A DNA stretch of 61,995 nucleotides from Streptomyces macrolidinus (GCF_023887685.1 NZ_JAMWMR010000033.1:1-61995); one strand, 5' to 3'. Positions 40,608 through 49,721 are shown, numbered from the stretch's first letter. The notes: generated by a model from the letters alone, not told the origin. Numbers and translations: made by a program.

Positions 40608-41957
40608 ATGGGTAGCCGCACCGCACTGGTCGAGGATCTGATGGAGCGATTCCCGCACGTACCGCGGGAAGCCGTCTTCAAGGAGGACCTGCTGCGCGGA
40701 GGCGTGGCCTTCGACGCCTCCGCCCTCAGCGACAACGAGAGCGGCGAGGTCAAGCCGAAGTCGTACTTCATCTTCTCCTTCGACCACGGCACCCTGCCCG
40801 AACTGGGCGAGGCGGCACTGCGGCGCCCGCCCGAGGAGATCATCCTCACGGGCGGCCCGTACGACCTGCGCCGTACCGTCGTCTCGGTACGCGTCAACCC
40901 GGCCTCGCCCTACCGGGTGGCCGCCGACGAGGAGGGGCTGCTCGGCCTCTACCTCGACGGCAAGCGGATCGCCGACGTCGGCGTCCCGCCCATGCCCGAG
41001 TACTACCGCCACACCCTCTCCAACGGGAAGTCCGTGATGGAGGTGGCCCCGACGATCCAGTGGGGCTATCTGATCTACCTCACCGTCTTCCGTGTCTGCC
41101 AGTACTTCGGCGCCAAGGAGGAGTGCCAGTACTGCGACATCAACCACAACTGGCGCCAGCACAAGGCGGCCGGGCGGCCCTACACCGGGGTGAAGGACGT
41201 CGAGGAGATCCTCGAGGCGCTGGAGATCATCGACCGGTACGACACCCAGAAGGCCTCCACCGCCTACACGCTCACCGGCGGCGCCATCACCTCGAAGGTC
41301 GCGGGCCGCGACGAGGCCGACTTCTACGGGCACTACGCCAAGGCCATCGAGGAGCGCTTCCCCGGACGCTGGATCGGCAAGGTCGTCGCACAGGCCCTGC
41401 CGAAGGACGACGTACAGCGGTTCAAGGACTACGGGGTGCAGATCTACCACCCCAACTTCGAGGTGTGGGACCGGCGGCTGTTCGAGCTGTACTGCCCCGG
41501 CAAGGAGCGCTACGTCGGCCGCGACGAGTGGCACCGGCGCATCCTGGACTCGGCGGACATCTTCGGCGCGCGCAATGTGATCCCCAACTTCGTGGCGGGC
41601 GTGGAGATGGCCGAGCCCTTCGGCTTCACCACGGTCGACGAGGCGATCGCCTCGACCACCGAGGGGCTGCGCTTCTTCATGTCGAACGGCATCACGCCCC
41701 GCTTCACCACCTGGTGCCCGGAGCCGACGACCCCGCTCGGCAAGGCCAACCCGCAGGGTGCGCCGCTGGAGTACCACATCCGTCTGCTGGAGGCCTATCG
41801 CGCCACGATGGACGACTTCGGTCTCTCCTCGCCTCCCGGCTACGGCCCGCCCGGACCGGGCCGCGCGGTGTTCTCCGTCAGCTCGTTCATGGACAGCCTT
41901 CCCGCGCGGGAAGCTTCTGACGAAGCCGATGGCGCCGAGGAGCCGTCGCGCGCGTAA
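40608..41957 (+). CDS. Radical SAM protein with CX8CX2C motif
   Basis: A 449-aa protein. The only Cys triad suited to a radical-SAM [4Fe-4S] cluster is C164-C173-C176 in VCQYFGAKEECQYCDIN, i.e. CX8CX2C instead of the common CX3CX2C. TLTGGAITSK, VAQALPKDDV and GVQIYHPNFEVWD fit the strands of a radical SAM barrel that binds SAM. About 150 residues precede the motif and form an unassigned domain. The barrel ends near GITPRFTTWCPEP. The substrate is unknown. ATG at 40608 has GGAGGA 7 nt upstream. A 9-bp hairpin terminator follows 27 nt after the stop. Confidence 0.85.
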   Translation: MGSRTALVEDLMERFPHVPREAVFKEDLLRGGVAFDASALSDNESGEVKPKSYFIFSFDHGTLPELGEAALRRPPEEIILTGGPYDLRRTVVSVRVNPASPYRVAADEEGLLGLYLDGKRIADVGVPPMPEYYRHTLSNGKSVMEVAPTIQWGYLIYLTVFRVCQYFGAKEECQYCDINHNWRQHKAAGRPYTGVKDVEEILEALEIIDRYDTQKASTAYTLTGGAITSKVAGRDEADFYGHYAKAIEERFPGRWIGKVVAQALPKDDVQRFKDYGVQIYHPNFEVWDRRLFELYCPGKERYVGRDEWHRRILDSADIFGARNVIPNFVAGVEMAEPFGFTTVDEAIASTTEGLRFFMSNGITPRFTTWCPEPTTPLGKANPQGAPLEYHIRLLEAYRATMDDFGLSSPPGYGPPGPGRAVFSVSSFMDSLPAREASDEADGAEEPSRA

Positions 41958-41983
41958 CGCCCTGACCGGGGTGGGGTGTTGAG

Positions 41984-42004
41984 GGCCGTCGATACGACGG
42001 CCCC
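41984..42004 (+). terminator. Terminator after the radical SAM gene
   Basis: GGGCCGTCG-ATA-CGACGGCCC is a perfect 9-3-9 hairpin starting 27 nt past the stop at 41957. Confidence 0.8.
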
Positions 42005-42219
42005 CGACGCCCCGCCCCGGTGGGAGTACGAACCCCCGGTCAGTTCCAGAGTCCGCGACCGAGGGGAACGCGGGGGACCGGACGCCGACTCCCGAAATAC
42101 GCTGGCGGGCGGTCGAGCGGGCGGGTTAGGGTGGCGGTCGTACGCCGGGGTCGGATCGTGGCCGCCGGTACGCGCCGGTGATCGCCGGCAACTACAGGGG
42201 ATGAAGGGGGTGTTGACCG

Positions 42220-42291
42220 ATGACTGTTCTTGCGACGGGCGCTGCCCGCCTCCAGGAGTTCATCTCGTCCACCTCCGTGGCCATCGGCTGA
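42220..42291 (+). CDS. Possible 23-aa leader ORF upstream of rsgA
   Basis: A short frame starting MTVLATGAARLQEF, with AAGGGGG 9 nt before its ATG and mostly G/C third positions. It ends 60 nt before the rsgA start, and a perfect 7-4-7 hairpin lies between. This resembles an attenuator layout but no regulatory amino acid run is present. An alternative frame from ATG 42201 also runs to just before rsgA. Apart from a TAGGGT hexamer at about 42126, nothing else is recognisable in 42005-42351. Confidence 0.3.
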   Translation: MTVLATGAARLQEFISSTSVAIG

Positions 42292-42303
42292 CACCCATCC
42301 ACA

Positions 42304-42321
42304 GGCGCGCCTCTGCGCGCC
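42304..42321 (+). promoter_or_regulatory. Hairpin in the rsgA leader
   Basis: GGCGCGC-CTCT-GCGCGCC forms a perfect 7-bp GC stem with a 4-nt loop, 31 nt upstream of the rsgA start and 13 nt after the stop of the small upstream ORF. It could act as an attenuator or an RNA-stability element. Confidence 0.5.
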
Positions 42322-42351
42322 CGCCGGGGCCACCCTTGTGAAGGGTCTCCC

Positions 42352-43449
42352 TTGACTTCCATCTCCATGCAGTCCGCTTCTTCCGCGCTCGCCCCGTACG
42401 GCTGGGACGACGCATGGGCGGAGGCCTTCGCCCCGTACGACGCCGAAGGGCTGATCGCCGGGCGGGTCGTCCGCGTCGACCGCGGCCGGTGCGACGTGGT
42501 CACCGCCGACGGGGTGATGTACGCCGACACCGCCTTCGTCACCCCCCACGACCCGCTGCGGGTCGTGTGCACCGGCGACTGGGTCGCCGTCGAACCCGCG
42601 GGCAACCCCCGCTATGTACGGGCGTATCTGCCGCGCCGTACGGCCTTCGTGCGCTCCGCCTCCTCCAAGCGGTCCGAGGGGCAGATCCTCGCGGCCAACG
42701 TCGATCACGCGGTCGTCGCCGTGTCGCTCGCCGCGGAGCTGGACCTCGCCCGGATCGAACGCTTCCTCGCGCTGGCCTGGGAGTCCGGGGCGCAGCCGGT
42801 CGTGGTGCTCACCAAGGCCGACCTGGTGCCGGACGCGACGACCCTCTCGTACCTCGTCCAGGACGTCGAGACGACCGCGCCCGGCGTGCCGGTCCTGCCG
42901 GTCAGTTCGCAGCGGGGAGAGGGGCTCGACGCCCTCGCCGCGCTGGTGTCCGGCGGTACGTCCGTCCTGCTCGGGCAGTCCGGCGCGGGCAAGTCGACCC
43001 TGGCCAACGTGCTGCTCGGCGAGGACGTGATGACCGTCCAGGCCACGCGGGACGCGGACGGCAAGGGGCGCCACACCACGACCACCCGCAATCTGCTCGC
43101 CCTGCCCGGCGGCGGCGTCCTCATCGACACACCCGGCCTGCGCGGGGTCGGGCTCTGGGACGCCGAGACCGGTGTCGGCCAGGTGTTCTCCGAGATCCGT
43201 GACCTGGCGGAGGGCTGCCGCTTCGACGACTGCGCCCATGACAGCGAGCCCGGCTGTGCGGTGCGCGCGGCGGTCGAGGACGGGGAACTGCCCGAGCGGC
43301 GGCTGGAGAGCTACCGGAAGCTGCTCCGGGAGAACCAGTGGATCGTCGCCAAGACGGACGCCCGTGTCCGGGCGGAGCGGCGGCGCGAGTGGAAGCGGAA
43401 GGGTGCCGAGGGGAGGGCCGCGATGGAGGCGAAGCGCGGACGGCGGTAG
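42352..43449 (+). CDS. rsgA: Ribosome small-subunit-dependent GTPase A
   Basis: A 365-aa GTPase that checks late 30S assembly. It has the RsgA order: OB domain (residues about 30-110), circularly permuted GTPase with G4 LTKADL, then G1 GQSGAGKST, G2 and G3 DTPG, followed by the zinc module (CRFDDCAHDSEPGC) and a basic C-terminal tail. The start is TTG at 42352 with GAAGGG 6 nt upstream; an ATG five codons later has no Shine-Dalgarno. A small ORF and a hairpin precede it. Confidence 0.94.
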   Translation: MTSISMQSASSALAPYGWDDAWAEAFAPYDAEGLIAGRVVRVDRGRCDVVTADGVMYADTAFVTPHDPLRVVCTGDWVAVEPAGNPRYVRAYLPRRTAFVRSASSKRSEGQILAANVDHAVVAVSLAAELDLARIERFLALAWESGAQPVVVLTKADLVPDATTLSYLVQDVETTAPGVPVLPVSSQRGEGLDALAALVSGGTSVLLGQSGAGKSTLANVLLGEDVMTVQATRDADGKGRHTTTTRNLLALPGGGVLIDTPGLRGVGLWDAETGVGQVFSEIRDLAEGCRFDDCAHDSEPGCAVRAAVEDGELPERRLESYRKLLRENQWIVAKTDARVRAERRREWKRKGAEGRAAMEAKRGRR

Positions 43450-43501
43450 TAAGACCGGTCTCTGGGTGGGGAGTCGGCCCGTCCGGCTCCCCACCGGCGC
43501 C

Positions 43502-43873
43502 TCAGGCGGTCGGCCCCGCCAGACGTGCGTGCAGTTCGTCGAGGTCGGCCACGAACCACGTCTGACGCCCGCGGTTGCACTCCCGTACGAAGTCACGCAG
43601 CGCCGAACTGGCCTCCGTATGACGGGAGATGTCACCGACCACCGCCAAGCCCATGCGGTACTGGACGAACTTCTGCACGATGTCTCCGGCGACGCGGGTA
43701 CGGAGCTGGAAGAACATCTCGTCGAACCGGTCGGCGGGGACGGCCACCCACGCGGCGCCCTGGTAACCGGCGTTGCCGATGAGATCCGTGGCATCGCGCT
43801 CACCGCAGATGGGCTCGCCCTCGGCAGCGCATATCAGGACGGGGATGTCGTGGATCTTCTCCAGGGTGCTCAT
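43502..43873 (-). CDS. DUF4180 domain protein
   Basis: A 123-aa cytoplasmic protein matching DUF4180: ATDLIGNAGYQGAAWVAVP near the N terminus, DRFDEMFFQLRTRVAGDIVQKFVQYRMGLAVVGDIS in the centre and VRECNRGRQTWFV near the C terminus. The function of the family is unknown; some members sit next to TetR regulators, but not here. A TAGCCT hexamer 8 nt before the ATG suggests a leaderless transcript. It is convergent with rsgA. Confidence 0.88.
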   Translation of the reverse strand: MSTLEKIHDIPVLICAAEGEPICGERDATDLIGNAGYQGAAWVAVPADRFDEMFFQLRTRVAGDIVQKFVQYRMGLAVVGDISRHTEASSALRDFVRECNRGRQTWFVADLDELHARLAGPTA

Positions 43874-44047
43874 GCCGGGCAAGGCTAGTTCGGCTGGCGG
43901 GCCACGGCGATCGCATTTGGCGCTGTCTGCGTGGTCCCTTCTCAACACGAAGGGGTGACTGGGTGTTTGTTACCCCGTCGGCGTGTCCCGGGCAGACATG
44001 GATCGCCGGTCCCGTGCCAGGGACCGCCCGTGAAGAGAGTGCTCCGT

Positions 44048-45307
44048 ATGATCCAGTTGCCGCGCGCATGGGTAACCCGGCGCCGTTGCCTCGCTGTTCT
44101 GGCCCTCACCCTGCTGTCGACCACGGCCACCTTCCCGGGCGCGTCCGCCCGGTCCGAGAACGCCCCACTCTGGACCGGGACTTGGGAGGCCGCTCCCTCC
44201 GGGACCGCTCCCGAGCTTCCGGACGCCTCCATCCGTAACGTCGTGCACACCAGTGTCGGTGGCGTCGCCGCCCGTATCCACGTCTCCAACCGCCTCGGCA
44301 CCGCACCGCTGCAACTCGACGCCGTCACCGTCGCGTTGCAGCGTCCTGGCCCGGCCGCCGGACCCGACGCACTGCCTGGCTCCGTGCGCGCGGCCACCTT
44401 CGGCGGGGCTGCCTCCGTGACCGTCCCGGTGGGTGAGGACCGGATCAGCGACCCCGTCGACTTCCGGGTCCCGGCGGACAGCAACCTCCTCGTCACCGTG
44501 CACGCACTGGCCGGTTCCGTCCCGGCGACGTACCACGAGACCGCGCTCCAGAGCAGCTTCGTCGCGCAGAGCTCCCATCGGGCCGCCGACGTCGACGGAG
44601 CCGCGTACACCAGGACCGTTTCCCACTGGTACTACCTGAGCGGTGTCGATGTCCTGCGTCCGTCCGACGCGGGCAGTGTCGTCGCGTTCGGTGACTCCCT
44701 CACCGATGGCACCGGATCCACCCCTGGCACCAACCACCGCTGGCCGGACCGGCTTTCACAGCGCCTGAGCGCGCTGCCGGAGAGCCGAAGGCCCGGTGTG
44801 CTGAACGCGGGGATCGGCGGCAACCGTCTCCTTCTGGACGGAACGGGGCCGAACGCGCTCGCCCGCCTCGACGCCGACGCCCTCTCCCGCGGCGGGGTGC
44901 GCACCCTGATCGTCCTGGAGGGCATCAACGACCTCATCGTCGCCCCGTCCCGGCTGGATCCGGCCGCCTACGCACGGGCGTACCGGCAGATCGTGGCCCG
45001 CGCACACGCCCTCGGTGTCCGCGTCATCGGCGCCACGCTCACGCCGCTCGGCGGCCACAAGCTCTGGAGCCCGGAGCGGGAGAGCGTACGACAGGAGATC
45101 AACACTCTCATCCGGGGCCAACTCTTCGACGCGGTCGCGGACTTCGACGCCGTCGTCCGCGATCCGGCCCGCCCCGTCCGCATCCTGCCCGCTTACGATC
45201 CGGGCGATCACCTTCACTTCAACGATGCGGGGATGAAGGCACTCGCCGACACGATCGATCCCGCCTTCCTCGCCGGTCAGTTACGCGCCACCCAGCCCCG
45301 TTCGTAA
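44048..45307 (+). CDS. Secreted SGNH/GDSL hydrolase
   Basis: A 419-aa secreted hydrolase. The signal peptide (RRRCLAVLALTLLSTTATF core) ends near ASA, residue 36. An N-terminal beta-rich domain of about 170 residues precedes the SGNH domain: block I AFGDSLTDGTG (Ser nucleophile), block II GIGGNRLL, block III EGINDLI and block V DHLHFN (catalytic Asp-His). It probably acts on esters or acetylated polysaccharide. GAAGAGAG precedes the ATG by 8 nt. Codon 412 (45281-45283) is TTA, within the 31-nt overlap with the convergent regulator gene. Confidence 0.9.
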   Translation: MIQLPRAWVTRRRCLAVLALTLLSTTATFPGASARSENAPLWTGTWEAAPSGTAPELPDASIRNVVHTSVGGVAARIHVSNRLGTAPLQLDAVTVALQRPGPAAGPDALPGSVRAATFGGAASVTVPVGEDRISDPVDFRVPADSNLLVTVHALAGSVPATYHETALQSSFVAQSSHRAADVDGAAYTRTVSHWYYLSGVDVLRPSDAGSVVAFGDSLTDGTGSTPGTNHRWPDRLSQRLSALPESRRPGVLNAGIGGNRLLLDGTGPNALARLDADALSRGGVRTLIVLEGINDLIVAPSRLDPAAYARAYRQIVARAHALGVRVIGATLTPLGGHKLWSPERESVRQEINTLIRGQLFDAVADFDAVVRDPARPVRILPAYDPGDHLHFNDAGMKALADTIDPAFLAGQLRATQPRS

Positions 45308-46257
45308 GCATGCCAGCCCAGTTGGAGCCGGGTCGTCACCCCGGCCAGCTCCATCAGCCGCTTCACCCGGCGCTGCACCGTCCGTAGCCCCAGGTCGAGT
45401 TGCTTGGCGACGCTCGCGTCGGTCAGCCCGGCGAGCAGCAGGGACAGGACCTGCAGATCGGTACTGTCGGGGCCGCTCGGTCCGTCCTCGATGATGTCGG
45501 GCGTCCCGAGCCGTAGCGGCAGCGCGTCCTGCCACACCGACTCGAAGAGACCGGAGAGCAGTTCCAGCAGTCCGCTCGCGTGGACGACGAGCGCGGCCGG
45601 TTCCGTGATGGGGGAGGTGAGCGGCACCATCGCCAACGTCCGGTCGGCGACGACCAGTTTGGTCGGCACCCTGTCGACCACCCGTACCTCTTCGTCGCGG
45701 CCGAGCGCGGCGGTCAGTTCGGTGATGCCGTGGGGCTGGTCAAGCACGGTCCGTTCGACGACCACCCGGTAGTGGACGCCGCGGTCGGTGGCCTGTTCCT
45801 CCGCGTCGTTCTCCATACCGGACACGGCGACCGGGGCGCCGGTGACGAGGGCGCAGACCTCCTCGGTCGCGCCGAGTTGGAGCTGGAGGAAGCGCTGGGT
45901 GACCGCGGCGGCGCCGATCACCACCTCGACCAGGTCGTGCACCGCGGGCTCGGCCGCCGCCGCCCGGTACTCCTCGGCGAGCAGCGCCGCCGCCAGCTCC
46001 GCCTTCTCCAACTCGTGCCGCCGCTGGGTGAGCAGCGCGCCGAGGGCGACCCCGGGCGGTGCGGCGACCCAGCGGCCGGGGCGCGCGGTCGACTGGGCCG
46101 CGAGGCCGTGCCGCTCCAGTTGGCGCAGGGTGCGCTCGGTGGCGTGCTCGCCGAGGGTGAGCCGCCGCGCGAGATCGGACACATCGGCGGCGCCCACGGA
46201 CACCAGTGCCCGGTACGCCGACTCGTGCGTCTCGTCCAGGCCTATCACTGCCAGCAT
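45277..46257 (-). CDS. LuxR-type regulator with N-terminal TrmB-like HTH
   Basis: A 326-aa regulator with two DNA-binding-type domains. An N-terminal TrmB-like winged HTH is GLDETHESAYRALVSVGAADVSDLARRLTLGEHATERTLRQLERHGL. A C-terminal LuxR-type HTH is VLSLLLAGLTDASVAKQLDLGLRTVQRRVKRLMELAGVTTRLQLGWHA. A sensing domain lies between. Such proteins are common in streptomycetes and often control adjacent secreted or metabolic genes. It is convergent with, and overlaps by 31 nt, the SGNH hydrolase gene. ATG at 46257 has GGAGGA about 10 nt upstream. Confidence 0.88.
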   Translation of the reverse strand: MLAVIGLDETHESAYRALVSVGAADVSDLARRLTLGEHATERTLRQLERHGLAAQSTARPGRWVAAPPGVALGALLTQRRHELEKAELAAALLAEEYRAAAAEPAVHDLVEVVIGAAAVTQRFLQLQLGATEEVCALVTGAPVAVSGMENDAEEQATDRGVHYRVVVERTVLDQPHGITELTAALGRDEEVRVVDRVPTKLVVADRTLAMVPLTSPITEPAALVVHASGLLELLSGLFESVWQDALPLRLGTPDIIEDGPSGPDSTDLQVLSLLLAGLTDASVAKQLDLGLRTVQRRVKRLMELAGVTTRLQLGWHAYERGWVARN

Positions 46258-46758
46258 CAGCCGTCGTTCCTCCCGAAAGACCACCTTTGCGGTGCGGCAC
46301 CGTGGCGGAAACCGGCCACGGCACAATCCCGCCTCAGCACATCGTCGCCGTAGCGCCTCCCCCTCTGCCAAAGTGGCATCACCGCTGAACAACCGCGGTC
46401 CGCCACAGCCGGATCGAGCCTACTCGACGGACCAGGACGCGGAAGTTCCGCCTGCGCAGGGGAGATTGGGGACGCATACCCGACGGGATCCGGGCAGCAC
46501 ACCGGGTCCGGTCGCCCAGGCACCGCCGGGCGGTTTCCCCGTGGGGGGTGGAACCGTCCGGCGGCCGTTCAGGATTGGCCGGATTCCTCTCTTCATCGAC
46601 GAGGCGTCGACCGGCCCGAGACGCAAGCCACCGCCCTCCCGGACGGGAGTCACCGCCTTCCCAGACGGAAGCCGCCGCTCTACCAGACGGACGCTCCCCC
46701 TCACCCGATTTCCGCTTGCCCCATTTTCATACGGCCCCCACGAGGGACAATCGAGGGC
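46258..46758. other. 500-bp intergenic region with three tandem 22-nt repeats
   Basis: The region lies between divergent genes. Three consecutive 22-nt units (46629-46650, 46651-46672, 46673-46694) share the pattern CACCGCCnTCCCnGACGGnAGn, and the first contains CTCCCG-GA-CGGGAG. A 58-codon minus-strand frame (46420-46596) exists but lacks family resemblance. I see no other gene here; the promoters of both flanking genes must lie in it. Confidence 0.6.
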
Positions 46759-47856
46759 ATGAGCCAGCAGGGGGAGAAGCCCACCGAGCACGAGGGCGAC
46801 TGGTGGGGGCAGTTGTACGACGACGCCACAGGGGACACGGCAGCGGCGCCCACGCGAGCGGCACCCACAGCCGACACCGCGTCGCCCTCGCCCACGTGCA
46901 CAGCCGCCGCCCCGCTCGCCTACGACGCCGAGCCCACCGCCCTCCCGCCCGCCGACCCGGACGGCCTCGAGGACCTGGTCGCCGACACCGTGCTGGACGG
47001 CGCGCAGTACGGGACCTCCACCCTGCGTGCGGCCTCCGTACGCGGCGACCGCGCCCGCGACCGGGGCGAGCCGCGCCGGGACTCCCTGCTCGTCGCCCGC
47101 TTCGGCACGGGCGAGCAGGCGCTCGTCCTCGTCGCCGTGGCGACCGGCGCTCCGGACACGCCCGGGTCCCACCGGGCCGCCGCCGAGGTGTGTCACTGGA
47201 TCGGCCGAGCCGTCGGACGCAGTCACGCCCGCCTCGGCGAGGACCTCAGGGCCGCCCGGCGCGGCGATCTCAAGTCGGGCCTGCACCGGCTGACCGACCG
47301 CGGCCTCGGCAAGCTGCGCGCCCGCGCCGCCGAGCAGGGCGTCGAGCCCGAGGAGTACACCGCCTCCCTGCGCTGTCTGCTGCTGCCGGCCGACCCGTCC
47401 TGCCGTACGCGGGTGTTCTTCGGCGTCGGCGCGGGCGGCCTGTTCCGGCTGCGGGACGGTGAGTGGCAGGACATCGAGCCACGGGCGGCCGACGCGACGG
47501 GCGACGCGGTGGTCGGCTTCGGCGGGGGCCGCCGCCCCGCGCAGCCCCCCGAGGGTGACGGGCTCACCATGGACCTGGGGATCACGACGCCCCCGAGCCC
47601 GTACGAACCGGCCCCCGAACCGCCACGGGCCCCCTTCCGCTTCCGCGCCTCGATCGCCCGGCCGGGTGACACCCTCCTGCTGTGCAGCGGTGGCCTCGCC
47701 GACCCGCTGCGTGCCGAACCGAGCCTCGCCGAGCACCTGACGAGCCGCTGGTCGACGGCCGGACCACCGGGGCTCGCCGCCTTCCTCGCGGACACCTCGG
47801 TCCGGGTGAAGGGCTACGCCGACGATCGCACGGCCGCCGCCGTTTGGGAGGCGTGA
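46759..47856 (+). CDS. PP2C-like phosphatase-domain protein, possibly catalytically degenerate
   Basis: A 365-aa cytoplasmic protein. About 65 acidic and Pro/Ala-rich residues precede a PP2C-like domain. The domain is seen in ASVRGDRARDRGEPRRDSLLVARFG (position of the usual RxxNED motif), FFGVGAGGLFRLRDGEW, DTLLLCSGGLADPL and the C-terminal ADDRTAAAVWEA (usual DNxTAV). The DG.GG metal motif is replaced by VATGAPDTPG, so metal binding may be altered. Similar proteins occur widely in streptomycetes without known substrate. Confidence 0.75.
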   Translation: MSQQGEKPTEHEGDWWGQLYDDATGDTAAAPTRAAPTADTASPSPTCTAAAPLAYDAEPTALPPADPDGLEDLVADTVLDGAQYGTSTLRAASVRGDRARDRGEPRRDSLLVARFGTGEQALVLVAVATGAPDTPGSHRAAAEVCHWIGRAVGRSHARLGEDLRAARRGDLKSGLHRLTDRGLGKLRARAAEQGVEPEEYTASLRCLLLPADPSCRTRVFFGVGAGGLFRLRDGEWQDIEPRAADATGDAVVGFGGGRRPAQPPEGDGLTMDLGITTPPSPYEPAPEPPRAPFRFRASIARPGDTLLLCSGGLADPLRAEPSLAEHLTSRWSTAGPPGLAAFLADTSVRVKGYADDRTAAAVWEA

Positions 47857-47978
47857 TCCCGGCCGCTGTGGATTGATGGAGCCAAGGCCTTGTCGCCGGG
47901 CTGCCGCCCGCCGGGCGGACGACGGCGGTCCCGGCGGTCCCGACGGCGGGATCTCGAACCGAAGGGGTGCATGGATCC

Positions 47979-49721
47979 ATGGCCAAGCAGAACGTCGCCG
48001 ATCAGTTCGTCGACATCCTCGTGCGCGCCGGAGTCAAACGCCTGTACGGGGTGGTCGGCGACAGTCTGAACCCGATCGTCGACGCCGTACGCCGCAACCC
48101 GGCCCTCGACTGGGTCCATGTGCGGCACGAGGAGACCGCGGCCTTCGCCGCGGGCGCCGAGGCACAGATCACCGGGAAGCTGACCGCGTGCGCGGGCTCC
48201 TGCGGCCCCGGCAACCTCCACCTCATCAACGGCCTGTACGACGCCCATCGCTCCATGGCCCCGGTGCTCGCCCTCGCCTCGCACATCCCCTCCAGCGAGA
48301 TCGGCCTCGGCTACTTCCAGGAGACCCACCCGGACCAGTTGTTCCGCGAGTGCTCCCACTACAGCGAGCTGATCTCCAACCCCCTCCAGATGCCCCGGCT
48401 GCTGCAGACGGCGATCCAGAACGCGGTCGGGCGCAGCGGGGTGAGCGTCGTCTCGCTGCCCGGTGACATCGCCGACCAGCCCGCCCCCGACAGGCCCGCA
48501 CAGACCGCGCTCGTCACCTCCCGGCCCACGGTCCGCCCCGGTGACGAGGAGATCGACCGGCTGGTCGACATGATCGACCGGGCCGAGAAGGTCACCCTCT
48601 TCTGCGGCAGCGGCACAGCGGGCGCGCACGCCGAGGTCATGGAGTTCGCCGGGAAGATCAACGCCCCGGTGGGGCACGCCCTGCGCGGCAAGGAATGGAT
48701 CCAGTACGACAACCCGTACGACGTCGGCATGAGCGGACTGCTCGGCTACGGCGCCGCGTACGAGGCCACCCACGAGTGCGATCTGCTGATCCTGCTGGGC
48801 ACCGACTTCCCGTACAACGCCTTCCTCCCCGACGATGTGACGATCGCTCAGATCGACGTACGCCCGGAGAACCTGGGCCGCCGCTCCAAGCTGGACCTCG
48901 CGGTGTGGGGCGATGTGCGCGAGACCCTGCGCTGCCTCGTCCCGCGGGTGAAGCCCAAGGAGAGCCGACGCTTCCTCGACAAGATGCTGAGGAAACACGC
49001 GGACGCCCTCGAAGGCGTGGTGAAGGCGTACACGCGCAAGGTCGAGAAGCACATCCCGATCCATCCCGAGTACGTGGCCGCGGTGTTGGACGAACTCGCG
49101 GAGGACGACGCGGTCTTCACCGTCGACACCGGTATGTGCAACGTGTGGGCCGCCCGCTATATCTCCCCCAACGGCCGTCGGCGCATCATCGGTTCGTTCT
49201 CCCACGGCTCGATGGCCAACGCGCTGCCGATGGCGATCGGCGCGCAGTTCACCGACCGGCGGCGGCAGGTCGTGTCGATGTCGGGCGACGGCGGATTCTC
49301 CATGCTGATGGGCGACTTCCTGACCCTCGTGCAGTACGACCTGCCGGTGAAGGTGGTGCTGTTCAACAACTCATCCCTGAGCATGGTCGAGTTGGAGATG
49401 ATGGTCGCCGGACTGCCCTCCTACGGCACCGCCGTCAAGAACCCCGACTTCGCCGCGGTGGCCCGCGCGTGCGGCGCGTACGGCATCCGCGTCGAGAAGC
49501 CCAAGCAGCTCGCGGGCGCGCTGAAGGACGCCTTCCGGCATCAGGGCCCGGCCCTGGTCGACGTGGTCACCGACCCGCACGCCCTGTCCATCCCGCCCAA
49601 GATCAGCGCGGAGATGGTGACGGGCTTCGCGCTCTCCGCCTCCAAGATGGTGCTCGACGGCGGCGTGGGACGCATGGTGCAACTGGCCCGCTCCAACCTC
49701 CGCAACGTGCCCCGCCCGTAG
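47979..49721 (+). CDS. poxB: Thiamine-diphosphate-dependent pyruvate oxidase/dehydrogenase (quinone) type
   Basis: A 580-aa ThDP enzyme. The catalytic Glu is in VRHEETAAFAAGAEA, a central FAD-type domain follows, and the ThDP motif is GDGGFSMLMGDFLTLVQYD...NN (about residues 439-465). The closest match by pattern is PoxB, which decarboxylates pyruvate to acetate and passes electrons to quinone at the membrane. Acetolactate synthase is less likely because the partner small subunit is absent. ATG at 47979 is preceded by GAAGGGG at about 11 nt; a GTG four codons upstream is possible. Confidence 0.88.
   Translation: MAKQNVADQFVDILVRAGVKRLYGVVGDSLNPIVDAVRRNPALDWVHVRHEETAAFAAGAEAQITGKLTACAGSCGPGNLHLINGLYDAHRSMAPVLALASHIPSSEIGLGYFQETHPDQLFRECSHYSELISNPLQMPRLLQTAIQNAVGRSGVSVVSLPGDIADQPAPDRPAQTALVTSRPTVRPGDEEIDRLVDMIDRAEKVTLFCGSGTAGAHAEVMEFAGKINAPVGHALRGKEWIQYDNPYDVGMSGLLGYGAAYEATHECDLLILLGTDFPYNAFLPDDVTIAQIDVRPENLGRRSKLDLAVWGDVRETLRCLVPRVKPKESRRFLDKMLRKHADALEGVVKAYTRKVEKHIPIHPEYVAAVLDELAEDDAVFTVDTGMCNVWAARYISPNGRRRIIGSFSHGSMANALPMAIGAQFTDRRRQVVSMSGDGGFSMLMGDFLTLVQYDLPVKVVLFNNSSLSMVELEMMVAGLPSYGTAVKNPDFAAVARACGAYGIRVEKPKQLAGALKDAFRHQGPALVDVVTDPHALSIPPKISAEMVTGFALSASKMVLDGGVGRMVQLARSNLRNVPRP

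Noticed and set aside
46420..46596. 58-codon minus-strand ORF in the intergenic region
   Set aside because: No Shine-Dalgarno or leaderless -10 is evident, third-position G/C is not as high as in real neighbours, and there is no family resemblance.
47979..49721. Acetolactate synthase large subunit
   Set aside because: No small regulatory subunit or branched-chain genes are adjacent, and the sequence pattern fits the pyruvate oxidase/dehydrogenase branch better.
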